Positions 18,553 to 26,884 of a stretch of 45,115 nt of DNA are shown piece by piece. The DNA lies in NCBI GenBank assembly GCA_007121655.1, contig SKKD01000120.1, positions 1 through 45,115 of the forward strand. Direction: 5' to 3'. A program made the position numbers and the translations under genes. Each line of letters begins with the position of its first letter. Within the stretch, counting starts at the first letter, position 1. Below the pieces are notes generated by a model, which saw only the letters and a program-made list of their open reading frames with translations, was not told where the DNA came from and did no database searches. The DNA comes from Desulfonatronovibrio sp. GTDB taxonomy: Bacteria > Desulfobacterota > Desulfovibrionia > Desulfovibrionales > Desulfonatronovibrionaceae.

Positions 18553-19362
18553 CTAAGAAGTCGGCTCGCGGGCTTCAATTACCTCGAGACCGAATTCCTG
18601 CATTTCCTCGGACGGGTTGTAAAAGACAACCATAAATGGGGTATATCCGCCAGGGGTAACATGCTTATTGGTGGTAAGAATTCCCAGACGAGACTGTAAG
18701 GTGGACTCGATCTCTTCTTTTGATGAAACCTGAAGTTGAAATAATGAAGCCACATTGCCGCATAAAAACACCTTTTCTCCTACAACAGATCCCTCGCCGC
18801 TATAGAGAGAGGCTTTTAATTTGATCATGGATTTAGGCACGTTGAAATTGTTTACAGCCTGTCCTTCAATGACGAAGAGTTGTCCGATTTTATCATTGCT
18901 AACAAAATACTGGCGGATGTTCTCCAGAGAAATATCCTTGACGTCTTCTTCGATGAATTCAGTTTCCTGCTGGATCATCGTCTGTTCTTCCTGTGAACTG
19001 ATAAAGGGAATATTAATCACATCGAATCTGCTCAAAACAAAGATTAAGGACAGGACAAATATTAATAAAGCCGACAGCGCGATGAACGTTGTCCTGTTTC
19101 GTCTGCGTTTGTCCGGTGATTCTCCAGCGTAAACAGGTTCTGTTTTTCTTTTTGAGAAATCCCCACGCACCGGCTCGAAGTGCTCATGCTTCTCTTCGTT
19201 TTTTGTTTCTATGAGAGGGAATGGCCTGGAAAGCTCTTCTCTGTCAGGAACAAAAAGTTTGAAAACATGTTTGCATCTGGTACAGCGTACCTTGAGTTCA
19301 TCTCTGAGTCTGGAGTCGTCGAAGTTGTATTTAGTATTACAATTTGGACATTTAACTATCAT
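18553..19362 (-). CDS. Zinc-ribbon membrane protein (MJ0042/DUF3426 type)
   Basis: A 269-residue protein. The N-terminus carries an MJ0042-type zinc ribbon (C5-X2-C8...C27-X2-C30), followed by a charged linker, one membrane segment (about 91-110) and a C-terminal domain of DUF3426 character ('LENIRQYFVSNDKIGQLFVIEGQAVNNFNVPKSMIKLKASLYS...GYTPFMVVFYNPSEEM'). The topology implies a cytoplasmic ribbon and an extracytoplasmic beta domain. Function unknown. It sits 17 nt after hpt and 15 nt before radA, suggesting co-transcription. Confidence 0.85.
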   Translation of the reverse strand: MIVKCPNCNTKYNFDDSRLRDELKVRCTRCKHVFKLFVPDREELSRPFPLIETKNEEKHEHFEPVRGDFSKRKTEPVYAGESPDKRRRNRTTFIALSALLIFVLSLIFVLSRFDVINIPFISSQEEQTMIQQETEFIEEDVKDISLENIRQYFVSNDKIGQLFVIEGQAVNNFNVPKSMIKLKASLYSGEGSVVGEKVFLCGNVASLFQLQVSSKEEIESTLQSRLGILTTNKHVTPGGYTPFMVVFYNPSEEMQEFGLEVIEAREPTS

Positions 19363-19379
19363 GCTACTCTCCGGGTGGC

Positions 19380-19901
19380 TTATTCATCTGGAATCAGCTG
19401 GAAGATTCCTGGAAGGTTTCTGTACTTTTCAGCATAATCAAGTCCGTAACCAACAATAAACCCTTTCTGCACGACAAAACCGGTGTAATCAACCCTGATC
19501 AGGACTTCCCTTCTTTCCTGTTTGTCAATAAGGGCACATAAGCTAACGGATTTTGGGCCCCTTTCCTCAAGAACCCGGCTCAGGTAAGAAACCGAGCGTC
19601 CGGTATCAACTATATCTTCTACAATCAACACGTTTTTGTCCTTGACGGAAATTTCCATGTCTTTGGAAAAAACTATTTTTCCGGTGGAGGTTGTATTGTC
19701 AGCATAACTGGACATGCGCACAAAGTCTATTTCAGGTTCTATGGACAATGATCTGATTAAGTCGGCGTAAAACACAAACGCCCCTTTGAGTACACACACA
19801 GCGACCAGGGGGCGGTCCTTGAAATCTCTGGATATTTGTGCGCCTAACCGGTGGATTTTGTTTCTGATAAGGTCAGGTCCAAAAATTTTTTCCAGCTTCA
19901 T
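19380..19901 (-). CDS. hpt: Hypoxanthine phosphoribosyltransferase
   Basis: Salvages hypoxanthine and/or guanine with PRPP. At 173 residues it has the usual length, with 'LVAVCVLKGAFVFYADLIRSL' (PPi loop), the PRPP-binding motif 'VLIVEDIVDTGRSVSYL' and 'VGYGLDYAEKYRNLP' near the end. It is the first gene of a minus-strand set (hpt, zinc-ribbon gene, radA, M1 peptidase) with gaps of 15-41 nt. Its upstream region is the 414-bp repeat-bearing stretch. Confidence 0.95.
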   Translation of the reverse strand: MKLEKIFGPDLIRNKIHRLGAQISRDFKDRPLVAVCVLKGAFVFYADLIRSLSIEPEIDFVRMSSYADNTTSTGKIVFSKDMEISVKDKNVLIVEDIVDTGRSVSYLSRVLEERGPKSVSLCALIDKQERREVLIRVDYTGFVVQKGFIVGYGLDYAEKYRNLPGIFQLIPDE

Positions 19902-20315
19902 TTGTACTATCCTGACACTGATTAAAAAGTTCTGTGCTCAACGTTCAAAAAATTTAAGGTGCAAGGCTAGAAGAGTTCTATTCAGAATATGTTTGCCATT
20001 CCCGGAAAAGTTTAAATTTGAAGCAGCATCTTTTGGAAGCGCTCCACCCGGGCGCACCTGGACCGTACTAGCAAGTAACTTGAGATGACCTGTGTGCCTG
20101 GATTATTCGCTTTGCTCGCAACCCTTTGTGCCTGTGAGATTGCCGCGCTCGAAGACTCGCTCGCAAAGACTGGATAGTCACGCTCCTGGTTACGCCTCAC
20201 CTGTCATTGCGAGGGAGCGTAGCGACCGAAGCAATCTGCATGGCAAAAATTTAACATTCTGAATTTATTCCTTAAATGATTCAAGTTACTTGGAAGTTTC
20301 AACGTCTGCCGTGGA
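19902..20315. other. Intergenic stretch with palindromic repeats (414 bp)
   Basis: No gene is supported here. It holds the presumed hpt promoter side, a REP-like inverted pair (20137-20170 and 20203-20237) and an outer 12-bp inverted repeat (20072-20083 and 20281-20292). Track ORF 20012-20200 lies inside the repeats and is not credible. Confidence 0.7.
20137..20237. repeat. REP-like inverted repeat pair
   Basis: The right arm (20203-20237) is GTCATTGCGAGGGAGCGTAG plus CGACCGAAGCAATCT; the left arm (20137-20170) is a degenerate reverse copy beginning AGATTGC and ending CTCGCAAAGAC, with roughly two thirds of positions matching. The 32 nt between them contain a further GC-rich part. Sequences of the form 'GTCATTGCGAGG...GCGAAGCAATCT' recur between genes in many bacterial genomes, from memory; copy number here cannot be seen. 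Confidence 0.7.
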
Positions 20316-20783
20316 TTACATTTCCATAAGCATGGCGGTTTCATCGCAATCCGGAAATTTAGGGCAGCGCAGACAGTCAGCCCAGACCTTCTGGGGCAGG
20401 ACGTCCTTGGATATTTCAATAAAGCCAAGTCTCTTAAAAAAAGTTACCTGGTAAGTAAGGGTAAACACCTTGTAAATACCAAGGGTTATGGCTTCGCTCA
20501 GACATGATTCAACTATTTTTCTCCCCCATCCCACTCCCCTTAGATCCGAAACGATGGCCAGGGAGCGAATTTCTGCCAGGCTTTCCCAGACAATGCTCAA
20601 AGCGCAACACCCATAGATGGCCGGACCAGTATCTCCAGCAATCACGTAATAATCTCTTAAATGGCTGTAAAGATCACTGTAGGATCTGGGCAGGAGCAGT
20701 TCCTGTCTTGAACAGTCCATCAAGATGGCATGGATGGACTTGACATCACTTATTCTGGCCTTGCGTAAAAAAAATTTGTTCAA
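20316..20783 (-). CDS. ArgA-like short GNAT N-acetyltransferase
   Basis: A 155-residue GNAT protein with the acetyl-CoA-binding stretch 'RGVGWGRKI' (82-90) and 'VTFFKRLGFIEI'. Overall it resembles the short, stand-alone N-acetylglutamate synthases that start arginine synthesis in many bacteria lacking the kinase-like ArgA domain; this substrate is inferred. The C-terminus carries C137-X2-C140-X5-C146, a possible metal-binding cluster. Translation begins at TTG, whose bases overlap the metH TGA by 4 nt, so translational coupling is likely. Confidence 0.8.
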   Translation of the reverse strand: MNKFFLRKARISDVKSIHAILMDCSRQELLLPRSYSDLYSHLRDYYVIAGDTGPAIYGCCALSIVWESLAEIRSLAIVSDLRGVGWGRKIVESCLSEAITLGIYKVFTLTYQVTFFKRLGFIEISKDVLPQKVWADCLRCPKFPDCDETAMLMEM

Positions 20784-23209
20784 TTTTGTTTTTTCCGTTC
20801 TAATGGATTAACAGTCATCGCCACAAGTTTTTGAGCTATCCTGACAGCTGAGACCGCATCTTGTGCAAAACCGTCAGCCTTGATTTTTTCTGCGTATTCA
20901 GGTGTAACTACGGCCCCTCCAACCATTACTTTACAAGGAAGCTTATGTTCCTTGACAAGCTTGACGGCTTCCTCCATTTTTACCATGGTGGTGGTCATAA
21001 GAGCTGAAAGTCCAATTACTTGTGCCCTATGTTTTTCGGCGGTGTCAACTATCTCCTTTGCCGGCACATTCTTACCCATATCAACTACATTGAACCCATA
21101 GTTTTTGAGCATAAGGCAGACAATGTTTTTGCCGATGTCATGGATATCCCCTTCAACAGTTGCCATTATCACAGTAGGTCCCAAATCCTCTTCATCTTTT
21201 CTGAGCATGGGCTTAAGGAATTCAAAGCCCAGTTTCATTGTCTCCGCGCTAAGAATGAGCTGAGGAAGAAAATATTCCCGTTTCTCGTATTTTTCACCTA
21301 CAAGATTGATGGCTTTGATCATCTCCTGGTTAACTATATCAAAGGGCTCCCGGCCTTTTTCCAGCTCCTTTTCAAGAAGGGGGATAATTGTTTCTTTTTT
21401 TCCTTTAAGGACAGCTTCCTGAATGGTAGAAGCACATATCGTTTGCAAAGATCCCGGCTTGGCTATGGAGGGTTCGGAAGGCCTCCACCGGGAAAAATCC
21501 CTGATAAAATCTTCTGCCATTTTATCATGACCCAGGATGACCTTTGAAGCGGCCAGGGATTCCCTGATACGGACAGAACCAGGATTGGCTATTAGTGAAC
21601 TCATGCCGGCTGCAAGGCACATGGATAAAAAAGTTGAGTTGATAAGCTCTCTGGCCGGAAGACCAAAAGAAATGTTTGACAGCCCCATGATGGTGGCAAG
21701 TCCCCATTTTTCACGGCAATATCGAATTACCTCCAGGCAATCCAGAGCGGCCCCGGAACTGGAAGACAGAGTCAGGGCGAGGGCGTCAACAAGAATCAGC
21801 CTTCTGGGTATATTTAAATCATCGGCCTTTTCCAGAAGTCCTTCAATAATTTTGATACGTTCCGATGATGTAGCCGGAAGTGTTTTTCCTTTAAGGGGCA
21901 AAAGAATGAAGGGGGCTCCAAATTTTCGGCACAGAGGACCCATAATGTCCATTTTATCCTGTTCGCCGCTTATGGAATTAATCAGCGGGCTGCCTGGATA
22001 CTCAAGAAGAGTGCTTTTTATGGCATCGGGATTGCTTGAATCGATGCACAGAGGAAAGTCAAACCTGGAAATCAGCTCCCCGGTCAGGGCTGGAAGCAGC
22101 TGTTTCTCATCCACCATAGGAGCGCCGACATTGACATCAAGTATATCCGCCCCCTGGTCAATTTGTTCTTCAGCCAGCTCAAGAGCCCTGGTAAATTCAA
22201 AACCCTGAAGCTGTGAGGTAAGTTCCTTTTTGCCGGTGGGGTTGATCCTCTCACCGACTAAAACAGGGCTGTAATTGAATCCAAGAGGGACACTTCTGCT
22301 TCTGGAGGTCAGGATCAGGCAGGGCTTTTCCCGGGGCAGGGGCTTTTGGTACTTATAGTTTTCCGTCGCTTCCCTGAGAGCTTTGATGTGATCAGGAGTG
22401 GTCCCGCAGCAACCTCCAAACATTTTTACGCCCATTTTCAAAAAAGGGATCAACCTGCCGGCAAGTTCATCAGGTCCCAGTTTGAAAACAGTATGGCCAT
22501 TTTCTAAAACAGGGAGACCGGCATTGGGCTGGATGAGCAGAGGAGTATCAAGTCTTGGCAGCATGGATTCAACCAGGGGGATAAAATCATCCGGACCGGA
22601 ACTGCAGTTTATGGAGATTATATCAATTCCCAGGTTTTGCATTGTATCCAGAAAAATATCAGGCAAGGTCCCGGTGAGGCTTTGCCCCTGCTCAAAAGTC
22701 ATGGAAATGGCGATAGGTAGATTACATACTTCTCTGGCCGCAATAACCACAGCCCTGGCTTCAGCCAGGTCAAAATGAGTCTCTCCCAGGATAAGATCAG
22801 CCCCGCCCTGAACAAGACCGGTAATCTGTTCCTTGAAAGCGGAAAGCATTTGGGTAAATTCAATATCTCCCAAAGGAGACAGCATTTTTCCTGTCGGCCC
22901 GACGCTGCCGGCAATATATGCCCTGCCTCCCGCGGCCTGACGGGCTATCCGGACCATCTTCCGGTTGAATTCAACCGGTTTTATTTTAGGTCCCAATTTA
23001 TATCTGGAACCGCCAAAGGTGTTGGTGGTTATGACTTGGGCGCCGGAAGCAACATAAATATCATGTACTTCCCTGATTATTTCCGGGTTTTCCATTCCCA
23101 GCTCTTCAGGGGACTGGCCCGGCTTCAGACCTCTGGACTGAAGCAGGGTACCCATTCCTCCGTCGAAAATAATTATCTGGTCGTTATTTATCAGTCTTAA
23201 AAAACTCAT
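20780..23209 (-). CDS. metH: B12-dependent methionine synthase without reactivation domain
   Basis: Transfers a methyl group from methyltetrahydrofolate to homocysteine through cobalamin. Domains in order: homocysteine-binding barrel (1 to about 290; zinc cysteines in 'INCSSGPDD' and 'GGCCGTT'), pterin-binding barrel (about 310-570; 'VGERINPTGKK', 'ADILDVNVGAP'), helical cap (about 590-680) and B12-binding Rossmann domain to the end ('EGDIHDIGKNIV', with the cobalt-ligand His of DXHXXG). At 809 residues it lacks the C-terminal AdoMet-dependent reactivation domain of the E. coli enzyme (about 1,230 residues), as in many anaerobes. ATG start; overlaps the GNAT gene. Confidence 0.95.
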   Translation of the reverse strand: MSFLRLINNDQIIIFDGGMGTLLQSRGLKPGQSPEELGMENPEIIREVHDIYVASGAQVITTNTFGGSRYKLGPKIKPVEFNRKMVRIARQAAGGRAYIAGSVGPTGKMLSPLGDIEFTQMLSAFKEQITGLVQGGADLILGETHFDLAEARAVVIAAREVCNLPIAISMTFEQGQSLTGTLPDIFLDTMQNLGIDIISINCSSGPDDFIPLVESMLPRLDTPLLIQPNAGLPVLENGHTVFKLGPDELAGRLIPFLKMGVKMFGGCCGTTPDHIKALREATENYKYQKPLPREKPCLILTSRSRSVPLGFNYSPVLVGERINPTGKKELTSQLQGFEFTRALELAEEQIDQGADILDVNVGAPMVDEKQLLPALTGELISRFDFPLCIDSSNPDAIKSTLLEYPGSPLINSISGEQDKMDIMGPLCRKFGAPFILLPLKGKTLPATSSERIKIIEGLLEKADDLNIPRRLILVDALALTLSSSSGAALDCLEVIRYCREKWGLATIMGLSNISFGLPARELINSTFLSMCLAAGMSSLIANPGSVRIRESLAASKVILGHDKMAEDFIRDFSRWRPSEPSIAKPGSLQTICASTIQEAVLKGKKETIIPLLEKELEKGREPFDIVNQEMIKAINLVGEKYEKREYFLPQLILSAETMKLGFEFLKPMLRKDEEDLGPTVIMATVEGDIHDIGKNIVCLMLKNYGFNVVDMGKNVPAKEIVDTAEKHRAQVIGLSALMTTTMVKMEEAVKLVKEHKLPCKVMVGGAVVTPEYAEKIKADGFAQDAVSAVRIAQKLVAMTVNPLERKKQN

Positions 23210-23243
23210 TCTTTGAGCCTTTTACCTCTGGAGTTGTAAAATA

Positions 23244-23269
23244 ACCGGCCGAAAAAAACAAAAGCCGGT
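23244..23269 (-). repeat. metH: Hairpin in the metH leader
   Basis: ACCGGC / GCCGGT is a perfect 6-bp stem with a 14-nt loop that is U-rich in the metH-sense RNA. It lies 34 nt before the metH ATG. I could not match it to a cobalamin or SAM riboswitch. Confidence 0.4.
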
Positions 23270-23315
23270 AATGGAGATTTGATCATTGACAAAGAATATT
23301 GCATACTGAAATTTA

Positions 23316-23342
23316 TTGAAAAGGACAAATAAAAACTATAAG
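23316..23342 (+). promoter_or_regulatory. Possible rpoH promoter
   Basis: TTGAAA (23316-23321), a 15-nt spacer and TATAAG (23337-23342) lie 73 nt before the sigma-factor ATG. The boxes are acceptable but the spacing is short, so this is a weak call. Confidence 0.28.
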
Positions 23343-23414
23343 CTGTCAAACTTGGATGGCGGAATTCAATAGCCCGTTGCAGGTAGTCAGCAGCCAGCAA
23401 GAAAAAAATATTTC

Positions 23415-24371
23415 ATGAATACAAAAGAAAACAACCCGAAAAAGCACAAAGAAGCCAAAGAAAAGACCGAACCGGTTGTCAAGGATATATGCGCGAGGCC
23501 CAACTCCACGCCTTCAGTCAGAGATCCTTTAAGGATATATATGCGTGAGCTGGGGCGGTTTCCTCCTTTGTCAGCAGAAGAGGAATTTGAGCTTGCCAGA
23601 AAATTCCGTGACGAAGGTGACCATGACGCGGCCTTAAAGCTTGTGACCTCCAATCTGCGCCTGGTGGTCAGGATTGCCATGGAGTTTCAACGCAAGTGGA
23701 TGAAAAATGTCCTCGACTATATCCAGGAAGGTAATGTCGGACTTATGAAAGCGTTGAAGAAATTTGACCCGGACAAGGGGATCAAGTTTTCCTATTATGC
23801 AGCCTTCTGGATCAGGGCCTACATACTGAAATTTATCATGGACAATTGGAGAATGGTTAAGGTCGGCACCACCCAGGCCCAGCGTAAACTTTTTTATAAC
23901 TTGAGCAAAGAAAAGCAACGTCTTGAATCTCTGGGCATATCTCCCGATTCGGACACCATATCACAGAACCTGGATGTTTCAGAAGCCGAGGTTGTTGAAA
24001 TGGGGCAGAGGCTTGGTCAGTACGACCTGTCACTGGATATGCCCTACACAGATGATTCCGAGATGACTCCCATGAATTTTATCCCGGCAATAGGACAAGG
24101 TGTTGAGGAGATTCTCTTGCAGGAAGAGACAGCGGATATTCTTAATCAGAATATCAAGGAACTCATGCATAAGCTGAATGACAAGGAAAAAGCCATAATC
24201 GAGATGAGACTCCTTGCTGAATCCCCTGTTACACTCAGAGAGATAGGAGAGAAATACGGCATTACCAGAGAGAGGGTCAGACAGATTGAAGCCAGGCTCC
24301 TGGAGAAAATCAAGACCCACATCGAGGGAAATGTCAGTGATTTCTCCCGGGATTGGATAGACAGTGATTGA
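23415..24371 (+). CDS. rpoH: RNA polymerase sigma factor, sigma-32 (RpoH) type
   Basis: A 318-residue sigma-70-family factor. After a charged N-terminal tail of about 40 residues come region 1.2/2 ('DPLRIYMRELGRFPPLSAEEEFELA', 'NLRLVVRIAMEFQRKW', 'QEGNVGLMKALKKFDPDKGIKFSYYAAFWIRAYILKFIMDNWRMVKVGTTQAQRKLFYNL') and region 4 ('VTLREIGEKYGITRERVRQIEARLLEKIK'). The 'IRAYILKFIMDNWRMVKVGTTQAQRKLF' stretch is the RpoH signature, so heat-shock control is likely. Its TGA overlaps the GTG start of the HD gene by 8 nt. RpoS is less likely because the region-2 end is RpoH-like. Confidence 0.88.
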   Translation: MNTKENNPKKHKEAKEKTEPVVKDICARPNSTPSVRDPLRIYMRELGRFPPLSAEEEFELARKFRDEGDHDAALKLVTSNLRLVVRIAMEFQRKWMKNVLDYIQEGNVGLMKALKKFDPDKGIKFSYYAAFWIRAYILKFIMDNWRMVKVGTTQAQRKLFYNLSKEKQRLESLGISPDSDTISQNLDVSEAEVVEMGQRLGQYDLSLDMPYTDDSEMTPMNFIPAIGQGVEEILLQEETADILNQNIKELMHKLNDKEKAIIEMRLLAESPVTLREIGEKYGITRERVRQIEARLLEKIKTHIEGNVSDFSRDWIDSD

Positions 24372-25134
24372 CAGACTGGTCCGGGTCAGACACAAGGCAA
24401 AAATCTTGGCAGGAAAATGCAGTCTGGAATTTTACAACCATTTTTCCTCAGAGCATGTCCTGTCCAGAGAGGTTTTTTTCAGTCACCCCATGATTGCCAG
24501 ACTTCGTGAGGATGTTTTGCCTTTTTTGAATGACGGCTTTGGTCACGGGATTGAACATTCAAAAAAAGTGGCCATTGATGCCGGCGTGTTGGTAATGGTT
24601 GAAAAAAGAAGATGGAATAGTCCCCAAGAAATCAAACGGCTATGTGTTCTAGCCCAGATGTCCGGTCTTCTCCATGATATTTGTCGTCAGGATGAAGCTC
24701 ACGCTCAAAAAGGCGCAGAGTTTTCTTTGGTGATTCTACAAGACTATGCCATTTCCGATCAGGACCGAAAAAATATCGCCTTTGCAGTTGCCAACCACGA
24801 AGCCTTCAGGGAGACGATCCAGGCTGAAGACCATAGACAGCAGCTTTTAAGTGACATCCTGTACGACGCCGACAAATTTCGCTGGGGTCCTGACAATTTT
24901 ATAACCACCTTGTGGGAAATTTGCTGTTATGAAGAATGGTCGCTACAGGAAATAGTTGCCAGGTTTCCAAAGGGCCTGGATGTCATAAAAAAAATAAATG
25001 AAACTTTCAGAACGGAAACAGGAAGAATCTACGGGCCCGAGTTTATCAGATGCGGCCTGGAGGTGGGGGGCCAGGTATATAAACTTCTCCTGGAAGACAG
25101 CAGGTCCAATGATGTTCACAGTGGTCATGTTTGA
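24364..25134 (+). CDS. HD-domain phosphohydrolase
   Basis: A 256-residue protein with an HD metal-dependent phosphohydrolase domain: H65 in 'GHGIEHSKKVA', H104-D105 in 'GLLHDICRQD', H145 in 'VANHEAF' and D168/D170 in 'ILYDADKFRW'. HD enzymes hydrolyse nucleotides or signalling phosphates; the substrate cannot be told. It begins at GTG inside the last codons of the sigma factor, so translation of the two is probably coupled. No membrane segment or extra sensor domain is visible. Confidence 0.82.
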   Translation: MIDRLVRVRHKAKILAGKCSLEFYNHFSSEHVLSREVFFSHPMIARLREDVLPFLNDGFGHGIEHSKKVAIDAGVLVMVEKRRWNSPQEIKRLCVLAQMSGLLHDICRQDEAHAQKGAEFSLVILQDYAISDQDRKNIAFAVANHEAFRETIQAEDHRQQLLSDILYDADKFRWGPDNFITTLWEICCYEEWSLQEIVARFPKGLDVIKKINETFRTETGRIYGPEFIRCGLEVGGQVYKLLLEDSRSNDVHSGHV

Positions 25135-25174
25135 TAATTCAGCGTACAACCTTAAAAAATTCCAACGATAATTA

Positions 25175-26884
25175 ATGATAAAGATATTTTTCGCCTTTTG
25201 GCTTTCAGCTCTTTTTTTGACAGCCGGATGTGCAGCTATGCCTGAGCCTGTGACAACTCCCCAGGAATGGAAGTTGTCATCAGAGGCAACTCTTACCTAT
25301 TATTATCTTAGAGCCCAGGATGAGTCGGCCAGGGGAAGGTTTCTTGAATCCGCCGAGGTGCTCAAAAAAGCAGTGGAAGCAAGTCCCGGACCGGCCCTGT
25401 ACATTGAGATGGCCAGATCCTATTGGCTGGGTCAGGATAAAAATATGGCTTTGGAGTCCATGCAGGAAGCCGTGCAGAAGTTTCCGGAAGCCCGTGAACT
25501 TTACTTTTTCCTGACCGAGCTGTTTCTTGCGGACAATAAGAAAAGCGAAGCAGTGGACGTACTGGAAAAGTATATCGAAATTGCTCCCTATGATCTTGAA
25601 GTATATCAGGACCTGGCTTCTTTTTATGTTGAAATGAGAAATTATCCCAAGGTACTGGATTTACTCGGGCAAATTCCTGATGACAAGAAAGCTCCGGAAA
25701 TTTTATATTACATGGGCCGGGCAAGCAGTGAACTCGGCAATTACAAAAAAGCACTTTCTTTTTTAGAGAGAGCCGTTAATAAAGACCCTGCTTTTCTTCA
25801 GGCATGGGCCGAGCTGGCTTTTATTTACGAACGGAAAAAAGATTATCTTCAAGCGGAAGAAATATATGAGAAGCTTTTGAGCATTGGTGAACGTAATCCT
25901 GAATTGATCCAACGCATCATTGAGCTGAATCTCAAGTTGAACGATCCGGACAAGGCCTTGATGTTTTTTGATAAAGGGCCGGAAGACTATCAGTTCCGTC
26001 TTGACGTGGCCTATCAGTTTATTATTAACAGCTTTTATGATCACGCCTATGAGGTCCTTCAGGGAATCATGCAGAAAGGGGCTTATCCTCCAACCGTATA
26101 TTTTTATCTTGCTCTCATTGCTTATGAAGGATGGTCTGATCCGGACGATGCTTTAAATTATCTGATAAATGTCCCTGAGGGAGATTATTATCATCTGCAG
26201 GCTTTGTCATTCAGCGTCCAAATATATTTTGATCAGCAACAATATGTTCAAGCTCTTGAACTGGTCAGAAAGGGTCGCGAGATACATCCTTCGGAGAGCA
26301 GGTTTTTTATCTTTGAGTCCATTATTCTTGAAGTTCTGGATGAATATTCTAAAGCTCTGTACATAATTCATTCCGGACTGGAAACATGGCCCACAGACAC
26401 CGACCTGCTTTTCAGAAAAGGTGTTATCAAGGATAAACTGGGAGATAAGGATAAAAGCATCGAAGTTATGGAAGAAATCATCGCCATCGACCAGGACCAT
26501 CATGAAGCCCTCAATTATATCGGATATACACTGGCGGAACAAAACAGGGATACAGACAGGGCTCTTGTGCTCATCAACAGGGCGCTGAGCATTGATCCTG
26601 CGAACGGTTATTATATAGACTCACTTGCCTGGGTTTATTACATGCAGGGCAAATACGACAATGCCTGGAAAGAAATTCAACGTGCTGTTGAGTTTGTTGA
26701 CGACGATCCCATAATCTGGGAGCATTACGGTGATATTGCCCAGGCCATGGGTATTCAGGACCAGGCCTTTTATGGTTACCAAATGGCCCTGGAAAATGAG
26801 CCTGAGGATCATGATAAAATTTTATCAAAAATTGAAGTGCTCAGAGATACATTACAGAAAGAAGAAAAGGGAAGTAATTTGTAA
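25175..26884 (+). CDS. TPR-repeat lipoprotein
   Basis: A 569-residue protein with a lipoprotein signal peptide ('LFLTAGC', lipidated Cys 19) and tetratricopeptide repeats over nearly the full length, for example 'APEILYYMGRASSELGNYKKALSFLERAVNKDPAF' and 'HHEALNYIGYTLAEQNRDTDRALVLINRALSIDPANGYYIDSLAWVYYMQGKYDNAWKEIQRAV'. TPR arrays bind partner proteins; an outer-membrane or periplasmic scaffold role is inferred. Its TAA shares one base with the ATG of the next lipoprotein gene, so the two are almost certainly co-translated. Confidence 0.85.
   Translation: MIKIFFAFWLSALFLTAGCAAMPEPVTTPQEWKLSSEATLTYYYLRAQDESARGRFLESAEVLKKAVEASPGPALYIEMARSYWLGQDKNMALESMQEAVQKFPEARELYFFLTELFLADNKKSEAVDVLEKYIEIAPYDLEVYQDLASFYVEMRNYPKVLDLLGQIPDDKKAPEILYYMGRASSELGNYKKALSFLERAVNKDPAFLQAWAELAFIYERKKDYLQAEEIYEKLLSIGERNPELIQRIIELNLKLNDPDKALMFFDKGPEDYQFRLDVAYQFIINSFYDHAYEVLQGIMQKGAYPPTVYFYLALIAYEGWSDPDDALNYLINVPEGDYYHLQALSFSVQIYFDQQQYVQALELVRKGREIHPSESRFFIFESIILEVLDEYSKALYIIHSGLETWPTDTDLLFRKGVIKDKLGDKDKSIEVMEEIIAIDQDHHEALNYIGYTLAEQNRDTDRALVLINRALSIDPANGYYIDSLAWVYYMQGKYDNAWKEIQRAVEFVDDDPIIWEHYGDIAQAMGIQDQAFYGYQMALENEPEDHDKILSKIEVLRDTLQKEEKGSNL

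Noticed and set aside
20012-20200. 62-aa ORF on the minus strand
   Set aside because: Lies inside REP-like palindromes and has no protein-like pattern.
23210-23414. Riboswitch (cobalamin or SAM) ahead of metH
   Set aside because: Only a simple hairpin is visible; the conserved cores of these riboswitches are not seen, and the leader is short.
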